Source: Paenibacillus_G elgii_A
GTDB taxonomy: Bacteria > Bacillota > Bacilli > Paenibacillales > NBRC-103111
DNA length: 64,000 nucleotides
NCBI GenBank assembly: GCA_042219835.1
Contig: JBHJMN010000030.1
Location: forward strand, 1-64,000
Reading direction: 5' to 3'
Part shown: piece after piece, positions 32,138 through 40,064 of the stretch
How the letters are laid out: each line of letters opens with the position of its first letter
Position numbering within the stretch: position 1 is the stretch's first letter
Notes under the pieces: generated by a model
The model's database searches: none
What the model saw: only the letters and a program-made list of their open reading frames with translations
Told to the model about the DNA's origin: nothing
Program-made: the position numbers and the translations under genes

Positions 32138-33697
32138 ATGATTCAGAAGAAAACGAATACCGCATGGACGATCGGCGCGTTGATGCTCGGGCTGCTGCTG
32201 GCCTCGCTCGATCAGACGATCGTTTCGACCGCCATGCCGACGATTATCGGTAAGCTCGGGGGACTCGACAAGTACATATGGGTATTTTCCGCGTACTTGA
32301 TCGCCAACGTCGTATCGATGCCGATCTTCGGCAAGCTCGGCGATATGTATGGCCGGAAGCTGTTTTTCCTGCTTGGTCTTGTCGTATTTATGATCGGCTC
32401 TGCGCTTTGCGGCACGTCAACGACCATGACGCAGCTGATCGTCTACCGAGCCATCCAAGGGATCGGCGGCGGCGCGCTGATGCCAGTTACGTTCGCCATC
32501 ATTTACGATATTTTTCCCCCGGAGAAGCGGGGCAAGATGCAGGGTTTGTTCGGTGCCGTCTTCGGCATATCGAGCGTGCTCGGGCCGTTGGCGGGCGCTT
32601 ATTTCACCGATCACGTGGACTGGACGTGGATTTTCTACATTAATCTGCCGCTCGGTATCGTATCGCTGATTCTCATTTCACTGTTTTATCATCCGGTGCT
32701 GCCGAACAATCCAAATCAAAGAATCGACTGGCTCGGAACGCTAGTTTTCACCGTTTCGATCTTGAGCCTGATGTTCGGATTGGAGCTCGGGGGCAAGGAA
32801 TATGCATGGGATTCGGTGCAGATCATCGGCTTGTTCGCTATCGCGGTTGTTTTCCTTCTGCTATTCATCCGGGTGGAGATGCGTGCCGCTTCCCCGATCG
32901 TGCCGCTTCCGCTCTTCGGCAACCGGTTGTTTACCGCCAGTATGGGCGTCTCTTTCTTCTACGGGGCACTGATGATTTCCGCGGCGACGTACATCCCGCT
33001 GTTCATCCAAGGCGTATTTCAAGGGTCGGCGACGAGCGCCGGACTCGTACTGACGCCGATGATGCTCGGCGTGGTTGCCAGCAGCGCGATCGGCGGGCGG
33101 TTTATCGGCAAGCTGTCGTATCGGGGCATCATGCTCGGCTCCGTCCTGCTGCTGCTGATCGCAACCTCGCTGCTCAGCCTTGTGTCCATCGATACGCCCC
33201 GTTGGCAAATTACGCTTTATATGATTCTCATGGGGCTCGGCATCGGTACGGGCTTCCCGGTGACGTCGATTTCTTCGCTGCATAACGTCGATTTCCGGCT
33301 TCGCGGCACCGTCACCTCGCTTGTCGGCTTTTTCCGTTCGATCGGCTCTGCCGTCGGCCTGACGGTGCTGGGCACTTTGCAAGCTTCCGCGCTGAGCCGC
33401 CGGCTGGCCGAGCTGCTGCCCGCCGGAGCGGGCGCGAAGACGCCGGCCGATCCGAGGGCGCTGCTGTCGCCGGAGTTTCAAGCGCACGTTCCGAAGCCGG
33501 TGCTGGAGAAAATGATGGTAGGGCTTGCGGATTCCATCGCCTATGTATTTCAAGTGACCATCGTTATGGCCGTGCTCGCGCTCGTCTTTATTCTGCTGAT
33601 GGGCAAAGTCAAAATGGAAGTTCCGGCGAAAGGCTCCCGCAAAGAAGGCGGCAGTCCGGATGAGGACTCCGGCATTCATGCCCCGCAGCATATGTAA
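32138..33697 (+). CDS. MFS drug exporter, DHA2 (EmrB/QacA) family
   Basis: 519 residues with about 14 membrane segments. The family motifs are visible: LDQTIVSTAMPTI in segment 1, FGKLGDMYGRKLFFL (motif A), RAIQGIGGGALMPV, and GLFGAVFGISSVLGPLAGAYF (motif C of antiporters). These define proton-driven multidrug export. The C-terminal tail is charged and cytosolic. ATG after AAGGAG. A PadR-family gene follows after 15 bases, which fits an exporter-repressor pair. Confidence 0.9.
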   Translation: MIQKKTNTAWTIGALMLGLLLASLDQTIVSTAMPTIIGKLGGLDKYIWVFSAYLIANVVSMPIFGKLGDMYGRKLFFLLGLVVFMIGSALCGTSTTMTQLIVYRAIQGIGGGALMPVTFAIIYDIFPPEKRGKMQGLFGAVFGISSVLGPLAGAYFTDHVDWTWIFYINLPLGIVSLILISLFYHPVLPNNPNQRIDWLGTLVFTVSILSLMFGLELGGKEYAWDSVQIIGLFAIAVVFLLLFIRVEMRAASPIVPLPLFGNRLFTASMGVSFFYGALMISAATYIPLFIQGVFQGSATSAGLVLTPMMLGVVASSAIGGRFIGKLSYRGIMLGSVLLLLIATSLLSLVSIDTPRWQITLYMILMGLGIGTGFPVTSISSLHNVDFRLRGTVTSLVGFFRSIGSAVGLTVLGTLQASALSRRLAELLPAGAGAKTPADPRALLSPEFQAHVPKPVLEKMMVGLADSIAYVFQVTIVMAVLALVFILLMGKVKMEVPAKGSRKEGGSPDEDSGIHAPQHM

Positions 33698-33712
33698 GGC
33701 AGGTGAATACGG

Positions 33713-34273
33713 TTGTCCATGAAGCTCGTCATTTTGGGTCTGCTCATGGAAGGAGACAGCCATCCTTACGAATTGCGGCATAAAATGAAGGAGCGGGCGA
33801 TGCTCCATTATATTAAAATGCAGGAAGGCTCGCTGTACTACGCCATCGATACGTTGAATAAAGAGGGCTATATCGAGGCGCTGGAAATCGTGAAGGAGAG
33901 CGGCCGTCCCGACCGCACCGTCTACCGGATTACGGAAGAAGGCAGGCAGCTGTTTCATCGTCTGCTGCTGGAGCAGTTCGAGAACCGCGCCCCCGTCTTT
34001 CACCCGATGTACGCGGCGCTGGTGTTCGCTTTTCATGGGGATACGCAGCGGATTCATGCCATTATTACGCAAAAGATCGAAGAACAGCGCCGCATCGCAG
34101 CCTTGCTGCACGACATCTACGAGGAGCATATCCCCACCGTGCCCCGCAGTGTGCTGCATATGATGAAAGGGCGCTGGGAGCATGCCGTCACGGAGCTGCG
34201 CTGGCTGGAACGACTGGCCGCGGACGCCGCGGCAGGGAGGCTCAGCGAATTCGGAATGCCGCTGGAGGAGTAA
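33713..34273 (+). CDS. PadR-family transcriptional regulator
   Basis: 186 residues from TTG 33713 (ATG 33719 is an alternative). The N-terminal winged helix has the PadR pattern: LVILGLLMEGDSHPYELRHKM, QEGSLYYAIDTLNKEGYIEA, and RPDRTVYRITEEGRQLF. The helical C-terminal half (about 90-180) supports dimerisation. PadR proteins repress drug or phenolic-acid exporters and release DNA on binding the compound. Placement 15 bases behind the MFS gene and the palindrome in the MFS promoter suggest autoregulated control. Confidence 0.87.
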   Translation: MSMKLVILGLLMEGDSHPYELRHKMKERAMLHYIKMQEGSLYYAIDTLNKEGYIEALEIVKESGRPDRTVYRITEEGRQLFHRLLLEQFENRAPVFHPMYAALVFAFHGDTQRIHAIITQKIEEQRRIAALLHDIYEEHIPTVPRSVLHMMKGRWEHAVTELRWLERLAADAAAGRLSEFGMPLEE

Positions 34274-34367
34274 GTAACGGTAGGAAGAAGGATTGTTGAA
34301 AAGAAGGACGGGCCCGGATAAATTGTAAGACTCAAACCCGGATTGTAAAGCGAAAAAATCATAAAGA

Positions 34368-34445
34368 GGACCGCTCCGATGAGCTCGTGCCTCCAATGTT
34401 GTTAGGCTGTGTCTAACCATTGGGGGCAGCTCGCCGGGGCGGTCC
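34368..34445 (-). terminator. Long imperfect hairpin, probable terminator of the MarR gene
   Basis: GGACCGC-CCG-GAGCT and AGCTC-CGG-GCGGTCC, with CCAATG / CATTGG inside, form a stem of nearly 30 pairs around a 20-base loop. Read on the minus strand, the outer arm is followed by a T-rich stretch, so it can end the MarR transcript. It is unusually long for a simple terminator. Confidence 0.55.
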
Positions 34446-34455
34446 CTTCTATGTT

Positions 34456-34890
34456 CTATTCGGACATTTTATGGGCGATTTTCTCGAAGCTTTGCAAGAA
34501 CGGCTCCAATTCGTGCGGCTCCAGATAGGACAAGTAGTTGTTGATCACTTCCGAGCGGAGCGACCGGATGCGGAGCAGCGCCTCGCGCGCCTGCTCGGTC
34601 GCTTCCAGAAGCACGACGCGCCTGTCGTTCTCGTCGTGCTTCCGGTGCACGAATCCGTTCTGCACCAGACGGTCGATCATGACGGTAATCGCGCTCGGCG
34701 TCACTTCCATCCGTTGGGCCAGCCGGCCGACCTGGCACGGCTCGCACCGGACGATCGTATACAGCATCATGATCTGTGGCCCCGTCAAATTCAGATCGGC
34801 AGGCAATGCCAATCCTGGTCCGAGTTTTTGGAACATTGTAAAAAAAGCTTTTTCAAACCGCTCGATCGCGTGATCCATAGGATCAGCCAT
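34456..34890 (-). CDS. MarR-family transcriptional regulator
   Basis: 144 residues from ATG 34890, nine bases after GAGGAG; a TTG at 34899 abuts the ribosome site and is less likely. The winged helix contains LTGPQIMMLYTIVRCEPCQVGRLAQRM, VTPSAITVMIDRL and the wing HKHDENDRRVVLLEAT. A Cys pair (RCEPC) near residue 50 could sense oxidants or metals, which is speculative. It is convergent with the MFS-PadR operon and divergent from the large helicase gene. Confidence 0.87.
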   Translation of the reverse strand: MADPMDHAIERFEKAFFTMFQKLGPGLALPADLNLTGPQIMMLYTIVRCEPCQVGRLAQRMEVTPSAITVMIDRLVQNGFVHRKHDENDRRVVLLEATEQAREALLRIRSLRSEVINNYLSYLEPHELEPFLQSFEKIAHKMSE

Positions 34891-34899
34891 GCTTTTCAA

Positions 34900-35120
34900 C
34901 TCCTCATTCGATAATCCGATATTTAAAGTGTGAATAGGTTAGATTTAATTTATTCGAAAGAATCGTAGCACCCAGTTTCAAATGTGTCAATGGAAGACCG
35001 CGGCCCGGACGGCGGGGGAAGACGGAATTCGCTCGGATGTGCCGATGCTTGGTTTTTGGTATGATACCGATATCGAACAACTATTTTTAAAAGAAACTTA
35101 GGGGAAGAAGGGAAACGAAC
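34900..35120. promoter_or_regulatory. Divergent region MarR / Lhr-type helicase
   Basis: Contains an extended -10-like box (TGGTATGAT, about 35057-35065) suited to the helicase gene, and an AT-rich stretch around TTCGAAAGAAT (about 34953) near the MarR promoter. No perfect palindrome longer than TTCGAA was found. Confidence 0.35.
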
Positions 35121-38100
35121 ATGGATGCGGAGTCGCCAATCGGGTTTCATCCGCTGCTGGCCGCCTGGTTCGGGCAGATGTTCGGGGAGCCGACGGAGGT
35201 GCAGCTGCGGGCGTGGGAGTCGATCGGCTCGGGCGCTCATACTTTGATTGCCGCGCCGACAGGCTCTGGCAAGACGCTTGCGGCGCTGCTGCCCTGCTTG
35301 GACCGGATCGTGACCGGCAAGGCTGCGGACGGGCCGGTCCGGGGAGTGAAGCTGCTTTACGTCACGCCGCTCAAAGCGCTGAACAACGATATTCACCATC
35401 ATGTTGTCGGCTTTATCGATCAATTGGAGCGGACAGCGGCAGAGACCGGCTTGCCGTGGCCGGGGCTGACCGTCGGCGTCCGTACGGGCGACACAACGCA
35501 GAGCACCCGGGCGTCGATGCTGCGGCAGCCGCCGGACGTGCTCGTGACGACACCCGAGTCGCTGTATATTTTGCTGACGTCTCTGAAAGGCAGAGACATG
35601 CTGCGGACCGTTCGCCATGTGATTGTTGACGAGATTCACGACCTAGCCGAGGGAGCCAGAGGGCTGCATTTGTCGGTGACGCTCGAGCGTCTCGTCGCTT
35701 GGTGCGGACGTTCTCCGCAGCGCATCGGCGTGTCGGCGACGCAGAAGCCGATCGAACGGGTCGCCCGTTTTCTCGGGGGCTGGGAGTCTGAGGAGACGAG
35801 GGACGCGAACGGAGAAGCGGGAGCAGAGGATAGCGGGTCGGATAAAGCTCAAGCCGGAAAAGCTGCTGGATCGGAAGATACCGGGGCGGGTATAGCCGTA
35901 GAAGCCGGAAATGAAACGATTGCGGACGTCCCTATGCGGCCTCGTCCGGTGAATATTGTAGAGAGCCGGATGCACAAAGCGCTTCAGCTTGTCGTCACGA
36001 TGCCGGAGCAAACGTTCATTACGCAGGACAAGCAGGAGGCTGTCTGGGGACCGGTCACCGAACGCCTTGTTAAGCTGATGGACGGAAGCCGGTCCGTGCT
36101 GATCTTTGCGAACAACCGGCGGCTTTGCGAGCGGCTGACGCTGCGTCTGAACGACCATGTCGGCTACGAAATGGCCCGCTCGCACCACGGCAGCGTTTCC
36201 CGGGAGCAGCGGCTCGAGGTGGAGCGCGCGCTCAAGGCGGGCGAGCTTCGCTGCCTCGTGGCGACGTCTTCGCTGGAGCTAGGCATCGACGTCGGGCATA
36301 TCGATCTGGTGGTGCAGATCGACTCGCCGAAGAGCGCGGCCGCGGGAATTCAGCGTATCGGCCGGGCCGGACACAGCGTCGGCGGCGTCAGCCGGGGCGT
36401 TATTCTGGCGCGCAGCCGCGGCCAACTGCCGGAATGCGCGGTGCTGGCCCGCCGCGTGCTGGAGCGCGACATCGAGGAAATCCGCATCCCGGTGCAGTCG
36501 CTGGACGTTTTGTGCCAGCAAATTGCGGCGATGGTAGCGGGCGGCGACTGGACGATCGACGAGCTGGCGCGGGTGCTGGCCGGCAGCTACGGGTACCGGG
36601 ATTTTCCACGGGGACGGTTATTGGACGTGCTGCAGGTGCTGTCCGGGTACTTCCCGTTCGTTCGCCCTCTCCTGGACTGGAACCGCGACACAGGCGTGCT
36701 GTCCCGCCGCGGGGTAACAGCCATGGCCGCCATTATGGGGGCTGGCACGATTCCCCAGAGCAGCGCTTATCCGGTGCATCATGCGGACAGCCGCGTGCAC
36801 ATCGGCGAGCTGGACGAGGAATATATTCACGAAAGCCGGGTTGGCGACGTGTTCCAGCTCGGAACGTCGTCCTGGAAAATTCAATCGATCAAAAACGACC
36901 GGGTGTACGTCGTCGAAGCGGGCAACCGGTTCAGCGAGATTCCGTTTTGGCGGGGCGAAGGGCAGGGCCGCACGTATGAGCTGTCGCGGGACATCGGGAA
37001 GTTCATGGACGACTTGGAGCGTCGGCTCGAACAGGAGGAGCCGCATGGCACGCTGGACTGGCTGATCCGGGATTACGGGCTGGACGCCGGAGCTGCGGGC
37101 GAAATGATCTCGCTGGTCCGGTCGCAGAAGGCCGTGTCGGCGGTACCGACGCACCGCCGCATCGTCATTGAGCGGTTCCGGGACGAGCTGAAGCAGTGGC
37201 ATGTCATCGTGCACAGCACGTTCGGCCGGACGTTCAACCGAACGTGGCTGCTGGCGCTTCGGCAGCATGGGGAGGAGCGGTTCTCCGTGCGGCTATTCGC
37301 GAATGCCAAGGACAACGGCATTCATTTCGTCTTGTCCGGCGCCGACGAGGGAATGGCCGCCAGCTTCGTGGCGATGCTTCGCGGCGTGACGTCCGTCCGG
37401 CTCGAAACGCTGCTGCGCGAAGCGGTTCCGTCTTCGCCGCAGTTCGGGGCGACGTTCCGCCGTCTGGCCGAGACGTCGCTGCTGCTGTCGCGGAGCTTTA
37501 CTCGCACGCCAGCGTGGAAGAAGCGGCTGCGCAGCGAAGAGCTGCTGCGGGAATCGCTGCCGTACGCCGAGCGGTTTCCTTTTCTCGGCGAAGCGATGCG
37601 CATCTGCCTGCAGGAGGAGCTGGACATGCCTCGCGTGCGGGAGGCGCTGGAGCAGATTGAAGCCGGGACGCTCGAGGTGAACGTGCGCGAGAGCCTATTT
37701 CCTTCGCCGCTGGCTGCGGCGTTTCTGGCCGAGTTCATGGGCGCACAAATCTACGAGTCCGACGCCGTCGGTAAAGATATTCAACTGCAGCTGCTCGGCT
37801 TGGAGCGGGTGCAGGCCGGGCGGCTGTTCGGCGAGAGCCCGGTGCTGGAGGCGAGACAACCGGACCGGGGCGACGCGGAGGAGGAGCCGTGGCCCGCTTC
37901 CGCCCCGCTGGAGCAGCCGGAGACGCTGCTGCGCCTCCTGAAGCAGCGAGGCGACCGGACCGCGGCGGAGATTGCGAGGCTGGCCCCCGATAGCGACGCT
38001 GACGAGGCGCAGCAGCAGGCGGAGGGCGGGAGCGGCCCGGGTTCGGCAGAGCCTGCGGGCGCGAAAACGCAAGCGGAAGAGATCGGCAGGCTGCTCCGCC

Positions 38101-39683
38101 GCTTGGAAGAGGAAGGCCGATTGCGCTTGATCGAAATCGGCGGAGAAAAGCGCTGGATCTGCTCCGACGAAGCGGATACGTATGCGCGGTTTGCAGACGA
38201 TCCGCTGGCCGTGCGGTTTGTGCTGACCCGTTATATGGTGCATCGCGCGTCGTTTACGGCGGAAGAGCTTGCCGCCCGGTACGGCGCGGCGTTGCCGCTT
38301 GTCGACGACCTTGTAGGGCAGTGGGCCGCGGACGGGACAATCGAACCGGCCCTTGGCGGGAATGAAGCCGGACCGCGGACTTGGGTGAGCCGCGAAACGG
38401 CGGAGCGCCGTATCCGCATAGCCGAACAGGCGCTTCGCGAGCAGGCAGAGCCGGTCGATCCGGTCCGGTACTGCCGGTTCTTGATGGCCGTGCAGCACGT
38501 CCTTCCGGGCAGCCGCCTCAGCGGGGAAGAGGGGCTCCGGGACGTGATCGGCAAGCTGCAAGGCTGGTTTTTGCCGCTGCCGGAATGGGAAGCGTCGGTG
38601 TTTCCGTTGCGCTTGACCGATTACCGCAAAGAAACGCTCGACCGGCTGTGCGCGGCGGGCGAGGTGATCTGGATCGGGCGCAAGGAAGCGGGAGAGAAGG
38701 AAGGCAGAGTCGCCTTCTTTCTGGCGGAAGCGAAGGAGCTTTACGCCCCTCTGCTCAAGCGGGGAGCGGCTTCGAAGCACGAGCCGCTGCTGGAGCTGCT
38801 CCGGCGCAAGGGCGCAAGCTTTCTGTCGGCGCTCAGCCGCGAAACGGGAAGCGTTCCGTCGGAGCTGACGGCGGATTTGATCGAGCTGGCTTGGGAGGGG
38901 CTTGTCTCCAACGACCAGTTTGCGCCGCTGCGCATGAACGGAAGCGGCAGAAAGACCGCCGCCAAAACCGCAGCCAAATTCCAATCGGGCCTTGGCCGCT
39001 GGTATGCGCTGGAGACGCTGGCGGAGGAGCAGCCGGGCGGAGGCGATTCACTCGGCGCTTGGGTAAAGCAAGCGCTGGACAGCAGTGCACTGTTGACGCG
39101 GGACCTCGCGGGTACGCTGCTGCCGTGGTCCTGGGATGACGTGTACGGCTCGTTGAAGCAGCTGGAGCTGTGGGGGATGCTGACCCGCGGCTTCTGGGTC
39201 CAAAATATTGCGGCGATGCAGTTTGCCGCGCCGGAGACGGTAGGGCGTCTCCGCGAGGCGGTCTGGGAAGCGGGAGGCGGCGAAACGGTGCTGCTTCCGG
39301 CCGCCGATCCCGCCAATCCGTTCGGATTGACAGTAAAATGGCCGGCCGTGCCGGGCGTCGCTTTTGCCCGCAAGCCGGGCAACGATCTCGTATTCCGCGG
39401 CGACCGCTGGGTGTTGTGGTGCGAAAGTAACGGCAGGCGCATGCACACGCTGCACGGGCTAGCTGACGCGCCCGAGGAGGTATGGCCGCCGGAGGAAGAG
39501 CGGCTGCAGACGCTTCGGGCCGTGCTGGAAACGTTTTTGAAGAAGCCGGGCGTCCGCAAAGTGGTCATCGATACGTGGAACGGGGAGCCGGTGCTGGATA
39601 CGCCTGCCGCGGGGACGCTGCGGCAGCTCGGAGCGGAGGCCGACCGCGCTTCGCTCGTCCTGTGGCCGAGCTCGTTGCGATAA
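35121..39683 (+). CDS. Lhr-type ATP-dependent DNA/RNA helicase
   Basis: 1520 residues, the size of Lhr-extended proteins. SF2 motifs: Q-like TEVQLRAWESI, I APTGSGKT (45-52), Ia TPLKAL, Ib TTPESL, II DEIH (170-173), III SAT, IV LIFANNRRLCE, V TSSLELGIDVG, VI QRIGRAGH. After the helicase core come the winged-helix and Lhr-core regions (VYVVEAGNRF, HSTFGRTFNRTWL) and a C-terminal tail of several hundred residues. A disordered acidic/Ala-Gly insert lies at about 222-275, and another low-complexity segment at about 945-985. Lhr helicases act in DNA repair. The ATG follows AGGGGAAGAAGGG. Confidence 0.88.
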   Translation: MDAESPIGFHPLLAAWFGQMFGEPTEVQLRAWESIGSGAHTLIAAPTGSGKTLAALLPCLDRIVTGKAADGPVRGVKLLYVTPLKALNNDIHHHVVGFIDQLERTAAETGLPWPGLTVGVRTGDTTQSTRASMLRQPPDVLVTTPESLYILLTSLKGRDMLRTVRHVIVDEIHDLAEGARGLHLSVTLERLVAWCGRSPQRIGVSATQKPIERVARFLGGWESEETRDANGEAGAEDSGSDKAQAGKAAGSEDTGAGIAVEAGNETIADVPMRPRPVNIVESRMHKALQLVVTMPEQTFITQDKQEAVWGPVTERLVKLMDGSRSVLIFANNRRLCERLTLRLNDHVGYEMARSHHGSVSREQRLEVERALKAGELRCLVATSSLELGIDVGHIDLVVQIDSPKSAAAGIQRIGRAGHSVGGVSRGVILARSRGQLPECAVLARRVLERDIEEIRIPVQSLDVLCQQIAAMVAGGDWTIDELARVLAGSYGYRDFPRGRLLDVLQVLSGYFPFVRPLLDWNRDTGVLSRRGVTAMAAIMGAGTIPQSSAYPVHHADSRVHIGELDEEYIHESRVGDVFQLGTSSWKIQSIKNDRVYVVEAGNRFSEIPFWRGEGQGRTYELSRDIGKFMDDLERRLEQEEPHGTLDWLIRDYGLDAGAAGEMISLVRSQKAVSAVPTHRRIVIERFRDELKQWHVIVHSTFGRTFNRTWLLALRQHGEERFSVRLFANAKDNGIHFVLSGADEGMAASFVAMLRGVTSVRLETLLREAVPSSPQFGATFRRLAETSLLLSRSFTRTPAWKKRLRSEELLRESLPYAERFPFLGEAMRICLQEELDMPRVREALEQIEAGTLEVNVRESLFPSPLAAAFLAEFMGAQIYESDAVGKDIQLQLLGLERVQAGRLFGESPVLEARQPDRGDAEEEPWPASAPLEQPETLLRLLKQRGDRTAAEIARLAPDSDADEAQQQAEGGSGPGSAEPAGAKTQAEEIGRLLRRLEEEGRLRLIEIGGEKRWICSDEADTYARFADDPLAVRFVLTRYMVHRASFTAEELAARYGAALPLVDDLVGQWAADGTIEPALGGNEAGPRTWVSRETAERRIRIAEQALREQAEPVDPVRYCRFLMAVQHVLPGSRLSGEEGLRDVIGKLQGWFLPLPEWEASVFPLRLTDYRKETLDRLCAAGEVIWIGRKEAGEKEGRVAFFLAEAKELYAPLLKRGAASKHEPLLELLRRKGASFLSALSRETGSVPSELTADLIELAWEGLVSNDQFAPLRMNGSGRKTAAKTAAKFQSGLGRWYALETLAEEQPGGGDSLGAWVKQALDSSALLTRDLAGTLLPWSWDDVYGSLKQLELWGMLTRGFWVQNIAAMQFAAPETVGRLREAVWEAGGGETVLLPAADPANPFGLTVKWPAVPGVAFARKPGNDLVFRGDRWVLWCESNGRRMHTLHGLADAPEEVWPPEEERLQTLRAVLETFLKKPGVRKVVIDTWNGEPVLDTPAAGTLRQLGAEADRASLVLWPSSLR

Positions 39684-39710
39684 TTTTGTTTTCGGGAAAG
39701 GAAGAACCGG

Positions 39711-39923
39711 ATGAAAAGCATAGAAGAGCGATTGAACGAATATAAAGAAAGGGCGGGCTCCGTTAACCGGGAATCCGGCGAGGCGGCTCAAGACCTCGCG
39801 ATGGAGCTAATCGAAGAAATCGAGAGGCTGGCGGGCGAAAACAAGCGGCTGCGTAAAGCGCTCGCGCAGTCGGCGGACCGACGGTACGAGTCGACGAAAT
39901 TAAGAGACGCCTTAAGAGAATAG
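39711..39923 (+). CDS. Small coiled-coil protein, unknown
   Basis: 70 residues, highly charged and helical throughout, with heptad-like Leu/Ile spacing (LAMELIEEIERLAGENKRL) suggesting a coiled coil. The ATG follows GGAAAGGAAGAACCGG, 27 bases after the helicase stop, so it is probably co-transcribed. No family is recognised. Confidence 0.6.
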   Translation: MKSIEERLNEYKERAGSVNRESGEAAQDLAMELIEEIERLAGENKRLRKALAQSADRRYESTKLRDALRE

Positions 39924-39982
39924 CCGGTTTATGCCGCGCCGCCGGATGGTCCGCGAAAAATAAATGAAGCCATAAAATACTA

Positions 39983-40033
39983 TTGACAGTCACAGAAAAT
40001 GGGAATAAAATACCTAGTAAACAAGTTGGTATT
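39983..40033 (+). promoter_or_regulatory. SigA promoter with inverted repeat resembling an Rrf2/CymR operator
   Basis: TTGACA and TAAAAT are spaced by 17 bases (39983-40011). The inverted repeat AATACC-TAGT / AAGTT-GGTATT (40009-40033) covers the end of the -10 box and the expected start. Arms of this ATACC...GGTAT type resemble sites of Rrf2-family regulators (IscR, CymR). CymR represses cystine uptake genes in Firmicutes, matching the downstream gene. The operator identity is inference. Confidence 0.6.
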
Positions 40034-40064
40034 ATTAGATATACTCCCGAGGAGGCGTAGGTTT

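Noticed and set aside
32861..34420. 519-codon minus-strand frame across the MFS and PadR genes
   Set aside because: Antisense to two clearly recognised genes, no ribosome site, low-complexity His/Arg/Gln content.
37695..38984. 429-codon minus-strand frame inside the Lhr helicase gene
   Set aside because: Antisense artefact of high third-position G+C; no domain recognisable.
39983..40064. T-box or S-box riboswitch in the symporter leader
   Set aside because: The leader from the predicted start to the GTG is only about 50 bases and has no terminator or aptamer blocks; an operator explains the repeat better.
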